Shown here: positions 14,268-22,076 of the stretch, piece after piece
Layout: the number at the start of each line of letters is the position of its first letter
Numbering within the stretch: position 1 is the stretch's first letter
Origin: Deinococcus metalli
GTDB taxonomy: Bacteria; Deinococcota; Deinococci; Deinococcales; Deinococcaceae
Reading direction: 5' to 3'
Length of the DNA stretch: 25,676 nt
NCBI RefSeq assembly: GCF_014201805.1
Contig: NZ_JACHFK010000021.1
Location: forward strand, 1-25,676
Translations under genes and position numbers: made by a program
The notes under the pieces: generated by a model
What the model was told of the DNA's origin: nothing
Seen by the model: only the letters and a program-made list of their open reading frames with translations
Database searches by the model: none

Positions 14268-15364
14268 GCGCCGGCCTCCGCCGCGGTCCGGTTTACGGCG
14301 CCCGGATCGGCGCGCACCTGCCGCATGGCCTCCAGCGCCGACTGGAACGTCACGTAGTGCGGGAGTTTGAAGTGAATGCAGAAGCCTGAGGCCTCGACGC
14401 CCTCGGTGTGGTACAGCACGAATTCCGGCGTGTGGGCCGGATGGGTCGGGGCCCCGCTGTGCGCCTGCCGGTTCATGTTCATGTCCAGGGTGGCGGCGGC
14501 GATGGTCTTGACCTCGTTCCAGCCGAGTGTGGCGCTGAAGCCCAGGGCCAGCTCCGGGCGCGCGCCGTCGCCCGCGAACTCAGTGACGATCTCCGCCTGC
14601 GAGACCCGCACGCGGCCGGCGCTGAACACCGTGCCGGTGACCGGGTGGATCAGCTGGACGTCGGCGTACCCAAGACGGACTTCGTTCACCGTCGGGTGGA
14701 TCAGGCCATACCCGCGCATGATCGAGTACCCCAGCGCGAGCGTACCGCCGGTGTCCGAGCGGGCGAGCCCCTGGAGCAGCTGGGCGCGGGGGGCGGGAAA
14801 CAGCAGGGGCTCACGGGTCTGATCCGGGATCTGATCCGGGGAAACGTCCTCGGGTGTGACAGGGGGCAGCAGGCCCGCCGCGCGCTGCCAGTCGGCCAGG
14901 GCCGGGTAATGGCGCGGCGCCGGCGCGGCGGCAGCCTTTACGACCATATGTCGGGTTTCTCCGCGCTGGATCACGCCGAGGTCGAGCACCCGGTGGCTGT
15001 AGTCGAGCGTCGGGCCGAGCACTTGACCGCCAGGGATGTCCTTGAAGGCCGCCGAGATGCGCCGTACCGTCAGCACGCCACCCTGCTCGGTGATGCGGGC
15101 GTACGCGAGCCGGGGCTGGGTGGTGCGGTAGGCGCGCAGCAGCAGCGTCGCCTCGTAGAGGTCGCCGCCGGTCTGCGCCAGCGCCAGCGCCGCGAGCTCC
15201 GGCGCATACAGTGACGCTTCGCCCATCACGCGGTCGAGCAGGTAGGGCAGGGCGTCCTGCACGGCCTGCACCCGCGCCGGGGTCAGGGGGCCATTGAGCC
15301 CGTGGAAGAGGGCCTCGGCCTCGAGGATGGCGGCCTCTCCGCCCCGGGCGGCGACGTACGCCAT
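14264..15364 (-). CDS. phnI: PhnI, C-P lyase core subunit (nucleosidase/phosphonate coupling)
   Basis: The 366-residue protein (354 in E. coli) begins MAYVAARGGEAAILEAEALF and has LAALALAQTGGDLYEATLLL followed by RAYRTT, then RRISAAFKDIPGGQVLGPT, DYSHRVLDLG, RGYGLIHP and the C-terminal GFCIHFKLPHYVTFQ. The two His matching the E. coli zinc-site residues His328 and His333 are kept. With PhnG, PhnH and PhnL, PhnI moves the phosphonate onto ribose, displacing adenine from ATP. Its ATG directly follows the phnH stop codon (TGAATG), and its stop overlaps phnJ by 4 bases. Confidence 0.95.
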   Translation of the reverse strand: MAYVAARGGEAAILEAEALFHGLNGPLTPARVQAVQDALPYLLDRVMGEASLYAPELAALALAQTGGDLYEATLLLRAYRTTQPRLAYARITEQGGVLTVRRISAAFKDIPGGQVLGPTLDYSHRVLDLGVIQRGETRHMVVKAAAAPAPRHYPALADWQRAAGLLPPVTPEDVSPDQIPDQTREPLLFPAPRAQLLQGLARSDTGGTLALGYSIMRGYGLIHPTVNEVRLGYADVQLIHPVTGTVFSAGRVRVSQAEIVTEFAGDGARPELALGFSATLGWNEVKTIAAATLDMNMNRQAHSGAPTHPAHTPEFVLYHTEGVEASGFCIHFKLPHYVTFQSALEAMRQVRADPGAVNRTAAEAGA

Positions 15365-15922
15365 TCAGTCCACCTCCACACGGGTGGTGCGTGGCAGGCC
15401 GGCGACCGCGTCTGGTGCCACCAGGAAGGCGTCCCAGCCCAGGGGGTACGACAGCGCGGCCAGCCGCTGCGTCCAGAAGGCCGGCGGCAGGCCGAGCGCG
15501 GCGCGGCGCACGCCGGAGATGCCGGGGCCCCGCAGGGTGACAGCGTCTCCCACGAAGGTCGTTCCGATGATCACGGTCGCGGCGCGCTGGGGTTCCAGGG
15601 GATCGCCGCGCCGCGCTTCGCGCAGGGCAGCCAGCGCGGCGTCATCGAGCACAGGAAAGAAGATGTAGTCGGCCTCGTGGGCCGGCAGCGGACGGGCGCC
15701 CGTATCGCCCAGGCGGGCGCGCAGGGCGGCGTCAGGCGTGTGGAAGCTGGTCTCCAGGTCGAGCAGCGTCTCGCCGATCAGCGCGAACGGGTCGTGGCCG
15801 GCAGGCAGCGCGATCACCTCGCCCGGACTGGAGAGGGCGGCCAGGAGGGCGCGGAAGGTCACCAGGGTGCGGGCGGCCATGGGCGTCTGGGTGGGCGCGG
15901 CGTGAACCGGGTGGACCGTCAT
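15365..15922 (-). CDS. phnH: PhnH, C-P lyase core subunit
   Basis: The 185-residue protein has the PhnH fold signatures: TLVTFRALLAALSSPGEVIA near the N-terminus, LLDLETSFHTPDA, ADYIFFPV, GDPLEPQRAATVII, TLRGPGISG and FWTQRLAALSYPLGWDAFLV near the C-terminus. E. coli PhnH has a similar length (194). It is a PLP-transferase-like fold subunit without PLP, part of the PhnGHIJ core. The frame is open upstream of 15922, but the ATG at 15922 shares its A with the phnG stop codon (TGATG), which fixes the start by translational coupling. Confidence 0.94.
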   Translation of the reverse strand: MTVHPVHAAPTQTPMAARTLVTFRALLAALSSPGEVIALPAGHDPFALIGETLLDLETSFHTPDAALRARLGDTGARPLPAHEADYIFFPVLDDAALAALREARRGDPLEPQRAATVIIGTTFVGDAVTLRGPGISGVRRAALGLPPAFWTQRLAALSYPLGWDAFLVAPDAVAGLPRTTRVEVD

Positions 15923-16383
15923 CAGAAGGTCTCCATATGGACGCGGGTGGCCTCGACCTGACGCAGCAACGTGTCGGTGTCGTGATCCTGCTGCGCGGCG
16001 TGCTGAACCAGGAAGGGACGCAGCAGTCCCTCGAAGCCGCCGTGCTGCGCGGCCAGATCGAGCAGGGCGACGGCCAGCGCCTGCTCCAGGTCGCGGCCCA
16101 GGCACGCGCCGTAGCCCGTCAGGTTCGCCTGCCGCACGTGGCCCTCGGCGACCAGCACCTCGCCGAGGTGGAAGGGCGCGCCGCTCACCGTGTCGCGGTA
16201 GGGCAACATGACCAGTCCAGTGCGGTTGTGCACGACGTTCAGTGGGCCGTGACGCTGCAGATCCGGGAGGACCTGGTCGGCGAGCGCCTTGACTGCGTGG
16301 GCCGGGGCTGCCGCGAGCACGCTCAGCCAGCGGTGCTGATCCCAGGGGGCGGACATGGCCCCAGCCGTGGTGTCGTCGCTCAT
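15922..16383 (-). CDS. phnG: PhnG, C-P lyase core subunit
   Basis: The 153-residue protein (150 in E. coli) has WLSVLAAAPAHAVKAL, RTGLVMLPYRDTVSGAPFHL, GEVLVAEGHV, GYGACLGRDLEQALAVALLD and LAAQHGG, all typical of PhnG. PhnG forms the core of the C-P lyase complex with H, I and J. ATG 16383 follows a GAGGAGG ribosome-binding site. It is the first gene of the eight-gene minus-strand operon and lies 61-68 nt downstream of a Pho-box-like promoter. A second ATG (residue 10) is an unlikely alternative. Confidence 0.93.
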   Translation of the reverse strand: MSDDTTAGAMSAPWDQHRWLSVLAAAPAHAVKALADQVLPDLQRHGPLNVVHNRTGLVMLPYRDTVSGAPFHLGEVLVAEGHVRQANLTGYGACLGRDLEQALAVALLDLAAQHGGFEGLLRPFLVQHAAQQDHDTDTLLRQVEATRVHMETF

Positions 16384-16450
16384 TTGCCCTCCTCGGCGCC
16401 ACGCGGATCCGCTCCACCTGAATGGAACCCGGCCGCTGACGTTGCTCCCG

Positions 16451-16513
16451 AACGTAGGCGCGGCGGGTCAGCGGACCGTCACCGCGCGGTCAGGGCCGGG
16501 TCAAGGCGGTTCA
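16451..16513 (-). promoter_or_regulatory. Pho-box-like promoter of the phnG operon
   Basis: On the minus strand TGAC occurs with its T at 16503, 16492, 16481 and 16470, exactly 11 bp apart. It is followed by 10 nt and the -10 box TACGTT (16456-16451). A TGAA at 16513-16510 is a weaker fifth unit, 10 bp away. Direct repeats at 11-bp period replacing a -35 box are the pattern bound by PhoB/PhoP response regulators under phosphate starvation. The predicted transcript starts near 16444, leaving a leader of about 60 nt before phnG. Confidence 0.75.
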
Positions 16514-16590
16514 GCGGCAGCGGCCGGAGGGAAACGCGCGCCGACAAGTCCACAGGCGTCTGGCGAGGGCAGGTGCCGTTGGGGAACACC

Positions 16591-16643
16591 TGACCGTCGG
16601 CTGATCGCCCGGTGACCTCGCACTGACGTTGGCCGCCTAGCGT
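16591..16643 (+). promoter_or_regulatory. Pho-box-like promoter of the phnC operon
   Basis: On the plus strand TGAC/TGAT occurs at 16591, 16602 (TGAT), 16613 and 16624, exactly 11 bp apart. It is followed by 10 nt and the -10 box TAGCGT (16638-16643). Unit number, period and distance to the -10 box match the phnG-facing promoter exactly. The predicted start is near 16650, a few bases before the phnC ribosome-binding site. The binding protein is inferred; no response regulator gene is present in the window. Confidence 0.75.
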
Positions 16644-16665
16644 GGCGAACGGTGAGGAGGCGACG

Positions 16666-17454
16666 ATGATCGAAACCAGAGCGCTGCACGTGGCCTTCCG
16701 TGGCCGCCCCGCGCTACACGACGTGAGCGTGGCGTTCGGGGGAGGCTTCACGGCGATCATCGGGCCGAGCGGGGCGGGGAAGAGCACCCTGATGCGGGCC
16801 ATGAACGGGCTCGTGCCCAGCACCTCAGGGCAGGTGCTCCTCCAGGGGGAGCCGCTGGGCCGGCGCCACAGCGCCGCGCTGCGTTCCCAGCAACGTCAGC
16901 TGGGCATGGTGTTTCAGCAGTTCAATCTGGTGCGCCGCCTCTCCGCGCTGGACAACGTGCTGCTGGGCCGCCTGGGCCTGCTCAACCCCCTGCTGGGCAC
17001 GCTCGGCATCGTGCCGCGCGCTGAACGTGCCTACGCGCTGCACCTGCTCGACCGGGTCGGGCTGGCCGACCACGCCTGGAAGCGCGCGGATCAGCTGTCC
17101 GGCGGGCAGCAGCAGCGGGTCGGGGTGGCCCGCGCGCTGGCCCAGCAGCCGAAGATCATCCTCGCCGACGAACCGATCAGTGCCCTGGATCTGCGCAGCT
17201 CGCACGAGGTGATGACCATCCTGCAGGACATCCAGGAGCGCGACGGCATCGCCGTGATCGCCAACCTGCACTTCCTCGACACCGTCCGCACCTACGCGGG
17301 CCGGGTCGTTGCCCTCAAGGCCGGGCGGCTGGTCTTCGACGGTCATCCCGCACAGCTGGATCGCGACCTGATCCGCGATCTGTACGACCACGAGACTCCG
17401 CCCGTGCTCGAGGGCGCCGTCGCGGCGCCGAACCTGAGTTTCGCGCCTGCGTGA
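16666..17454 (+). CDS. phnC: PhnC, phosphonate ABC transporter ATPase
   Basis: The 262-residue protein has a Walker A (GPSGAGKST), Q-loop (LGMVFQQFNLVRRLSALDNV), signature (LSGGQQQRVGVARAL), Walker B (IILADEPISALD) and H-loop (IANLHFLD). The FQQFNLV...NVLLGRLG stretch is typical of PhnC. It energises uptake of phosphonates or phosphite with PhnD and PhnE. ATG 16666 has GAGGAGG 5 nt upstream; codons upstream of it lie within the promoter. It is the first gene of the plus-strand operon phnC-D-E-M-PRTase. Confidence 0.93.
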   Translation: MIETRALHVAFRGRPALHDVSVAFGGGFTAIIGPSGAGKSTLMRAMNGLVPSTSGQVLLQGEPLGRRHSAALRSQQRQLGMVFQQFNLVRRLSALDNVLLGRLGLLNPLLGTLGIVPRAERAYALHLLDRVGLADHAWKRADQLSGGQQQRVGVARALAQQPKIILADEPISALDLRSSHEVMTILQDIQERDGIAVIANLHFLDTVRTYAGRVVALKAGRLVFDGHPAQLDRDLIRDLYDHETPPVLEGAVAAPNLSFAPA

Positions 17455-17544
17455 TCCGCACACGGTGTTCCACTTCTGCACCACATCCCCCGTCGACCCT
17501 CAGATTCCCGTGCAACGTCACGCCCTGAGCGAAGGAGACTGACC

Positions 17545-18408
17545 ATGAGCCACAAGATGCTGACCGCGCTCGCCCTTGCTGCCACCCTGCTCGGCACCGC
17601 CCACGCCCAGGACAAGATTGGATGGCCCACCGTCATCAACTTCGGTCTGATCCCGACCGAAGGCAGCTCGGCCGCCGAGGAACGCTTCAAGCCCCTGTTC
17701 GACTACATCGAGAAAAGCATGGGCGTTCCTGTCAAGGCCTACGTCGGCGCGGACTACGCGGCCGTGATCCTCGCCATGCAGAACAAGAAGCTCGACATCG
17801 GCTACTTCGGCCCCAAGAGCTACATCGAGGCGGCTGACCGTGCCGGCGCCGTGGCCCTGGTCAAGGACAACGCCATCAGCGGCGGCACCGGCTACAACTC
17901 CATCCTGATCAGCAAGGCGGGCGGCCCCATCAAGACCTTCGCGGACGCCAAGGGCATGGATTTCGCCTTCGTGGATCCGAACTCCACCAGCGGCTATCTC
18001 GTGCCCCTGTCGCACTTCCTGCTGGACCTCAAGGTGAAGCCCGAGGAGTACTTCAAGCGCGTGACCTTCGCCGGTTCGCATGAGAATGTCGTGCTGGGCG
18101 TCGCGAACGGCACCATTCCGATCGGCGCGACCAACAACCTCGACCTCGACCGCGCGGTCGAGAAGGGCGCAGTGAAGAAGAGCGACCTCACCGTCCTCTG
18201 GACGAGCAAGGTCATCCCCAGCGGCCCGATTGCCGTCCGCAAGGATCTGCCCGTCTCCTTCCAGAACGCGCTGAAGGCCGCGCTGCTGAAGTTCAACGAT
18301 GCCAAGGGCCTCGAGCAGCTCCAGCTCAAGGGCTACGCCGCCGCCGCGGATGGCGATTACGATCCCATCCGCGATCTGAACAAGGTCACCCAGGCTGCCA
18401 AGAAGTAA
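17545..18408 (+). CDS. phnD: PhnD, periplasmic phosphonate-binding protein
   Basis: The 287-residue protein has a signal peptide (MSHKMLTALALAATLLGTAH, cleavage probably after AHA at about residue 21) without a lipobox. Then follow FGLIPTEGSSAAEERFKPLF, LDIGYFGPKSY, and FAFVDPNSTSGYLVP, the anion-binding loops of PhnD/PtxB/SsuA-type proteins. GATNNLDLDRA follows. The specificity could be phosphonate, phosphite or a phosphate ester; the gene context favours phosphonates. ATG 17545 has GAAGGAG about 9 nt upstream. A 42-nt stem-loop follows the gene. Confidence 0.92.
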   Translation: MSHKMLTALALAATLLGTAHAQDKIGWPTVINFGLIPTEGSSAAEERFKPLFDYIEKSMGVPVKAYVGADYAAVILAMQNKKLDIGYFGPKSYIEAADRAGAVALVKDNAISGGTGYNSILISKAGGPIKTFADAKGMDFAFVDPNSTSGYLVPLSHFLLDLKVKPEEYFKRVTFAGSHENVVLGVANGTIPIGATNNLDLDRAVEKGAVKKSDLTVLWTSKVIPSGPIAVRKDLPVSFQNALKAALLKFNDAKGLEQLQLKGYAAAADGDYDPIRDLNKVTQAAKK

Positions 18409-18418
18409 GGTCCAGATA

Positions 18419-18460
18419 CAGGCCGGATGCGCTGGGGACACGTTCCCAGCCGCCGGCCTG
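18419..18460 (+). other. Intra-operon stem-loop between phnD and phnE
   Basis: CAGGCCGG (18419-18426) pairs with CCGGCCTG (18453-18460), enclosing a second stem, GCTGGG (18431-18436) with CCCAGC (18445-18450). The result is a nested hairpin with an 8-nt loop. It has no T-tract. Its place after the binding-protein gene suggests partial termination or mRNA stabilisation that would give more PhnD than PhnE. Confidence 0.6.
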
Positions 18461-18490
18461 CCCTCAATGCCCCCTGATGAGGACTTCTGA

Positions 18491-19318
18491 ATGCTGCAAC
18501 CCCGTGTCCTGACCCCCACCCCACCGCCCGAGGTGCGCCGCCGCAGCCTGGGCCAGTTCATAGCCTGGGCTGCCGTGCTGCTCGTCGTCGGGCTGTCCTT
18601 CCAGGGGAGCGAGGTGAACCTGGGTTCGCTGCAGGGCGGCCTGGGCAACTCCTGGCGCTACATCTTCGGGGATCCCGCCCGGCCGCAGAGCGGCTTTTTC
18701 CCGCCGGACTTCTCGCGCTTCGGGATCTACCTGACGCAGATGCTGCTGACCGTGAAGATGGCGGTGCTCGGCACGGTCGGAGCGGTCGTGCTGTCGCTGC
18801 CGCTGGGCTTTCTCGCGGCGCGCAACACGTCGCCCAGCCCGCTGGCCTACCAGCTCACGCGGCGACTGCTCGACCTGCTGCGCGGCCTGAACGAGTTCGT
18901 GCTGGCGCTGATCTTCGTCGCGGCCGTGGGTCTCGGGCCGTTTCCGGGCATCCTGGCGCTGGTCTTCCACACGACCGGCATCCTCGGCAAGCTGTTTGCC
19001 GAGGGCATCGAGGACATCGACGAGGGGCAGGTCGAGGCCGTGCGGGCGACCGGCGCGCATCCCCTGCAGGTGCTGGGGCGCGGCGTGTGGCCGCAGATCG
19101 TGCCGCACGTCCTGTCGATGACCATGTACCGCTTCGAATCGAACGTCCGGGCCGCGACTGTGCTCGGTCTGGTCGGCGCCGGCGGCATCGGTTTCTACAT
19201 CACAGAGGCCATCCGGGGCTTTGACACCCGCGCGGCGAGCGCGATCCTGATCATCATCCTGGCGAGCGTGTTCCTGATCGACTTCCTCAGCGCCAAGCTG
19301 CGCGAGCGGCTGCAATGA
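18491..19318 (+). CDS. phnE: PhnE, phosphonate ABC transporter permease
   Basis: The 275-residue membrane protein has segments at about 20-37 (FIAWAAVLLVVGLSF), 77-105 (MLLTVKMAVLGTVGAVVLSL), 135-165 (FVLALIFVAAVGLGPFPGIL), 215-235 (VLGLVGAGGIGFYI) and 250-270 (ILIIILASVFLIDFL). The cytoplasmic EAA loop that contacts PhnC is visible as GQVEAVRATGAHPLQVLGRG. ATG 18491 follows GAGGA. The gene overlaps phnM by 4 bases. Only one permease gene is present, as in E. coli. Confidence 0.92.
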   Translation: MLQPRVLTPTPPPEVRRRSLGQFIAWAAVLLVVGLSFQGSEVNLGSLQGGLGNSWRYIFGDPARPQSGFFPPDFSRFGIYLTQMLLTVKMAVLGTVGAVVLSLPLGFLAARNTSPSPLAYQLTRRLLDLLRGLNEFVLALIFVAAVGLGPFPGILALVFHTTGILGKLFAEGIEDIDEGQVEAVRATGAHPLQVLGRGVWPQIVPHVLSMTMYRFESNVRAATVLGLVGAGGIGFYITEAIRGFDTRAASAILIIILASVFLIDFLSAKLRERLQ

Positions 19319-20493
19319 CCGCGCTGACCACCGGCTGGATCGAGAACGCCCGGCTGATCCTGCCGGATGCCGTGATCGACGGCGGCGCCGTGCTGCTCGA
19401 AGACGGGGTCATCGCCGACCTGCGCGAGGGCGGCGCGCCGGCCCCGGCCCTGGACGCCCGCAGCATGACGCTGCTGCCCGGCCTGGTCGACCTGCATGGC
19501 GACATGATCGAACGCGAGCTGGAGCCGCGACCTGGCACCCGCTTCGACCACGATCTCGCCCTGATCGAACTCGACAAACGCCTCGCGGCGAGCGGCGTGA
19601 CCACCGCCTTCGCCTCGCTGAGTTTCGCCGACGGTCTGGGCCTGCGCAGCGATTCGCGGGCCGAGGGCATGATCCGTGACCTCGCCCGCTACCGTTCAGA
19701 GCTGCTTGTCGATCATCGGGTTCATGCCCGCTACGAGGTGTCGAATACCGACGCCATGTTGCCCCTGCTGGCGCTGCTGGACGAGGGCCACGTCGATCTG
19801 GTCTCGCTGATGGATCACACGCCCGGGCAGGGGCAGTATCGGGACATGGAGACCTACGTCGCCTACACGGCCCGCTGGCTCGGCCGCCCGGCCGAGGAGG
19901 TGCGCGCCCTGGCCCACGCCCGACTGGACGCTGGCCCGGGTGAGATGTGGCACCTCGCCCAGGCCCTGTCGATCGCCGCCCATGAGCGCGGCGTTGCGCT
20001 CGCCTCGCACGACGACGACACCGCTGAGAAGGTGGCGCTGCTCGTCGCCCTCGGCGTGACCATCAGCGAGTTCCCGGTCACGCTGGAGGCCGCGGTAGAC
20101 GCGACGGCCCGCGGGCTGAGTGTGTTCATGGGCGCGCCGAACGCGCTGCGCGGCACGTCGCACAGCGGCAACCTCTCAGCGCTCGACGCCCTGGAGGCCG
20201 GCGCGCTGCACGGTCTGGCGAGCGACTACTCGCCCATGGCCATGCTGCACGCCGCGTGGCGGGTGGCGCGTGAGGGCCGGTGCCCGTGGCCGGCGGCCAT
20301 CGCGCTGGTGACGGACACGCCGGCCGCCGCGACCGGCCTGGGTGACCGGGGCCGCCTTGAGGTCGGCTGCCGAGCGGATCTGGTGCTCGTCGAAGAGACG
20401 CCGCGCCCCCGCGTGCGCATGACGGTCTGCGCGGGGCGGCCGGTCTACCACGACGGCGCGCTCGCTCCACAGCGCGTGCTGGCCGGCGGCTGA
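19315..20493 (+). CDS. phnM: PhnM, alpha-D-ribose 1-methylphosphonate 5-triphosphate diphosphatase
   Basis: The 392-residue protein (378 in E. coli) is an amidohydrolase-superfamily enzyme with LLPGLVDLHGDMIERELEPR (first metal-binding motif, HGD form typical of PhnM), LMDHTPGQGQYRD, VALASHDDDT, SEFPVTLEAA, APNALRGTSHSGN and a terminal DLVLVEETPR. It removes pyrophosphate from the ribosylated phosphonate triphosphate, giving the PhnJ substrate. Its start overlaps the phnE stop (ATGA), so the transporter and this enzyme are coupled, while the rest of the core lies in the divergent operon. Confidence 0.95.
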   Translation: MTALTTGWIENARLILPDAVIDGGAVLLEDGVIADLREGGAPAPALDARSMTLLPGLVDLHGDMIERELEPRPGTRFDHDLALIELDKRLAASGVTTAFASLSFADGLGLRSDSRAEGMIRDLARYRSELLVDHRVHARYEVSNTDAMLPLLALLDEGHVDLVSLMDHTPGQGQYRDMETYVAYTARWLGRPAEEVRALAHARLDAGPGEMWHLAQALSIAAHERGVALASHDDDTAEKVALLVALGVTISEFPVTLEAAVDATARGLSVFMGAPNALRGTSHSGNLSALDALEAGALHGLASDYSPMAMLHAAWRVAREGRCPWPAAIALVTDTPAAATGLGDRGRLEVGCRADLVLVEETPRPRVRMTVCAGRPVYHDGALAPQRVLAGG

Positions 20494-20504
20494 GTGGCAT
20501 TCAG

Positions 20505-21065
20505 ATGACGCTGGGGGTGCTGGAGCTGCTCCGGCAGGCCGGCGCGCTCCGGCAGGGCCATACGGTGCTGCAGGGCGGCGCCCATGCGGACGGCTGGATC
20601 GACAAGGGCCCGGTCATGCGCGATCCCGGCACGCTGGATGAGGTGGCCCTCCTGCAGGCTGGGCAACTGCGTGGCGCGTGGCCGGACGCGACGCTCCTAG
20701 TGGGTGTGCCGGAGTGCGGCGCGGTGCTCGCGGCCTTTGTCGCGCGGCATCTGCGCCTGCCGGTGGCCTTCGTGCGTGTCGGCGAGGCGCCGGCATGGCA
20801 CCGCATGCACGTCCCCGTGGCGCCGCAGCGTGTGGTGATCGTCGAGGATCTGATCGGCACCGGGCGGGGCGTCCGGACGGCTGCCGCGTTCCTGGAGGGC
20901 GAGGGTCACACGGTGCTGGGCGTCAGCGCGTGGATCAACCGCGCCGATCTGTCGCCCCTGGCCAGCCAGACCCTTGCGGCGACCCCCTATCCAGGCGTCC
21001 CTGAGAACCGCTGCCTGCACTGTGCTCAGGGAGCGCAGGTCGCCTTCCGAGGGGTGCGCGAGTAG
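20505..21065 (+). CDS. Orotate-phosphoribosyltransferase-like protein in the phn operon
   Basis: The 186-residue protein is a type I phosphoribosyltransferase. It has an OPRT-like N-terminus (LLRQAGALRQGHTVLQGGAH, ADGWIDKGPVM) and the PRPP-binding loop VVIVEDLIGTGRG at about 107-119. GVPECGAVLA occupies the place of the pyrophosphate-binding turn. A Cys-x-x-Cys (RCLHC) near the C-terminus is unusual for this family. It starts 11 nt after phnM with no clear ribosome-binding site, so it probably depends on coupling. PhnI releases adenine and the pathway ends in phosphoribosyl compounds, so base salvage or PRPP-linked recycling is a plausible role; a second pyrE is the conservative alternative. 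Confidence 0.8.
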   Translation: MTLGVLELLRQAGALRQGHTVLQGGAHADGWIDKGPVMRDPGTLDEVALLQAGQLRGAWPDATLLVGVPECGAVLAAFVARHLRLPVAFVRVGEAPAWHRMHVPVAPQRVVIVEDLIGTGRGVRTAAAFLEGEGHTVLGVSAWINRADLSPLASQTLAATPYPGVPENRCLHCAQGAQVAFRGVRE

Positions 21066-21125
21066 GCGGGTCGCGCCCCCCGACCATGACCACACACATG
21101 TCCTCATCTGCTACATGTGAGGCAG

Positions 21126-21419
21126 ATGGCACGGTACAGGTACGAACCAGTTCAGGTTCTGGACATGGAGGCTCTTTCGGAGCGGCGCGTACGCATCAGC
21201 GTCATGCTGTCCACGCACCTGCAACCCGGCGATGAGCTGGATCTCACGCCGTACGGTCTGTGGCGCGTCATCGAGCTTGAGGGCGATCCCTCACCGGCCG
21301 TCACCACCGTCCTCGCCGTCATGGACGACGGGCACGTGGCGCTCGCGGATGCAGGTGGTGGACTGAACATCCTCGACCGAAACCTTAACGTCATGCACCA
21401 TTACGGCGGGAACAACTGA
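21126..21419 (+). CDS. Hypothetical protein
   Basis: The 97-residue protein begins MARYRYEPVQVLDMEALSER and is rich in predicted strands (RVRISVMLSTHLQPGDELDL, LWRVIELEGD, VTTVLAVMDDG, LNILDRNLNVMHHYG). It has no signal peptide, membrane segment or cysteine. I do not recognise a family. A GTG at 21117 in the same frame is an alternative start; GAGG lies too close to ATG 21126 for a normal ribosome-binding site. It follows the phn operon by 60 nt with no visible terminator, so it may be read through from it. Confidence 0.55.
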   Translation: MARYRYEPVQVLDMEALSERRVRISVMLSTHLQPGDELDLTPYGLWRVIELEGDPSPAVTTVLAVMDDGHVALADAGGGLNILDRNLNVMHHYGGNN

Positions 21420-21542
21420 AAGAGTCATTTGAGGAGATCGAGGATTCTGGCGTCGTCCATCGGTACGTGAGGCCAGGTGATCGACACGCCAGGACTGGCC
21501 AGTGGAAGTGTGACCGTCCGCCGCACGCAGAGAGGTCGTTCC

Positions 21543-21835
21543 TCAGCGGCCTATGTCCGATTCACCTGGCGCCATGAAGAGTGTCCGGTACGCCGTGCCG
21601 AGAATCCACAGGCGCGGATCGAGCGGGCTCTGGGCGTGGCATTCCGCATAACGCACCATGGTCAGGAAAGCCCGCTGAACCTCTGATTCGACAGGAGTCG
21701 TGCCTACCCTGAATGCCAGCGTATAACGGCGGTGCAGTTCCCGAAGTGCGTCCTCATCGTGACCGCCAGCGCACGCAGCACGACGGCGTCCGTCGCTCCG
21801 CCCCAGCGGGTTGGATCTGGGGCGGCCGACATCAT
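21543..21835 (-). pseudogene. ECF-type sigma factor, decayed (frameshift, truncated)
   Basis: ATG 21835 or 21832 opens MSAAPDPTRWGGATDAVVLR, ALA. A frame change near 21770 continues as GGHDEDALRELHRRYTLAFR, VG..., ending at TGA 21543 after FLTMVRYAECHA and LWILGTAYRTLF. The first part resembles sigma region 2 of ECF factors (DExALRELYRRY). The usual region 2.3-2.4 sequence is eroded and region 4 is missing. A leaderless promoter (TACCCT, 6 nt before ATG 21835) is still recognisable. Apart from this, 21420-22057 shows nothing convincing. Confidence 0.55.
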
Positions 21836-22076
21836 GATCCGAGGGTACTGCGCGTCCAGTCCAGGTGGACGTGGAACCCCACAAGGGTGGAGAAGCCATT
21901 CATTGTTGTCCCAGGAACCCGGCCACACCGAGGGCTGTCCCAACAGGAACACGCCGCCCTGGAATGCCGGTGGCGATCACCGCTCTCATTGCGTACCTCC
22001 TGCGAACCGCAGAGCGGATCTGCGCCCTCTCACACGGATCACCTCCTGTGTCCGCAGTACGCTGCGGGCACCCGTG

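Noticed and set aside
15923..16417. Longer PhnH reading upstream of 15922
   Set aside because: The upstream part overlaps phnG out of frame and is Arg/Pro rich; the TGATG coupling at 15922 gives a normal-length PhnH.
21732..22076. N-terminal extension of the histidine kinase by 115 residues
   Set aside because: The extension is antisense to the sigma-factor remnant, has no domain-like sequence, and the PAS domain begins directly after GTG 22077.
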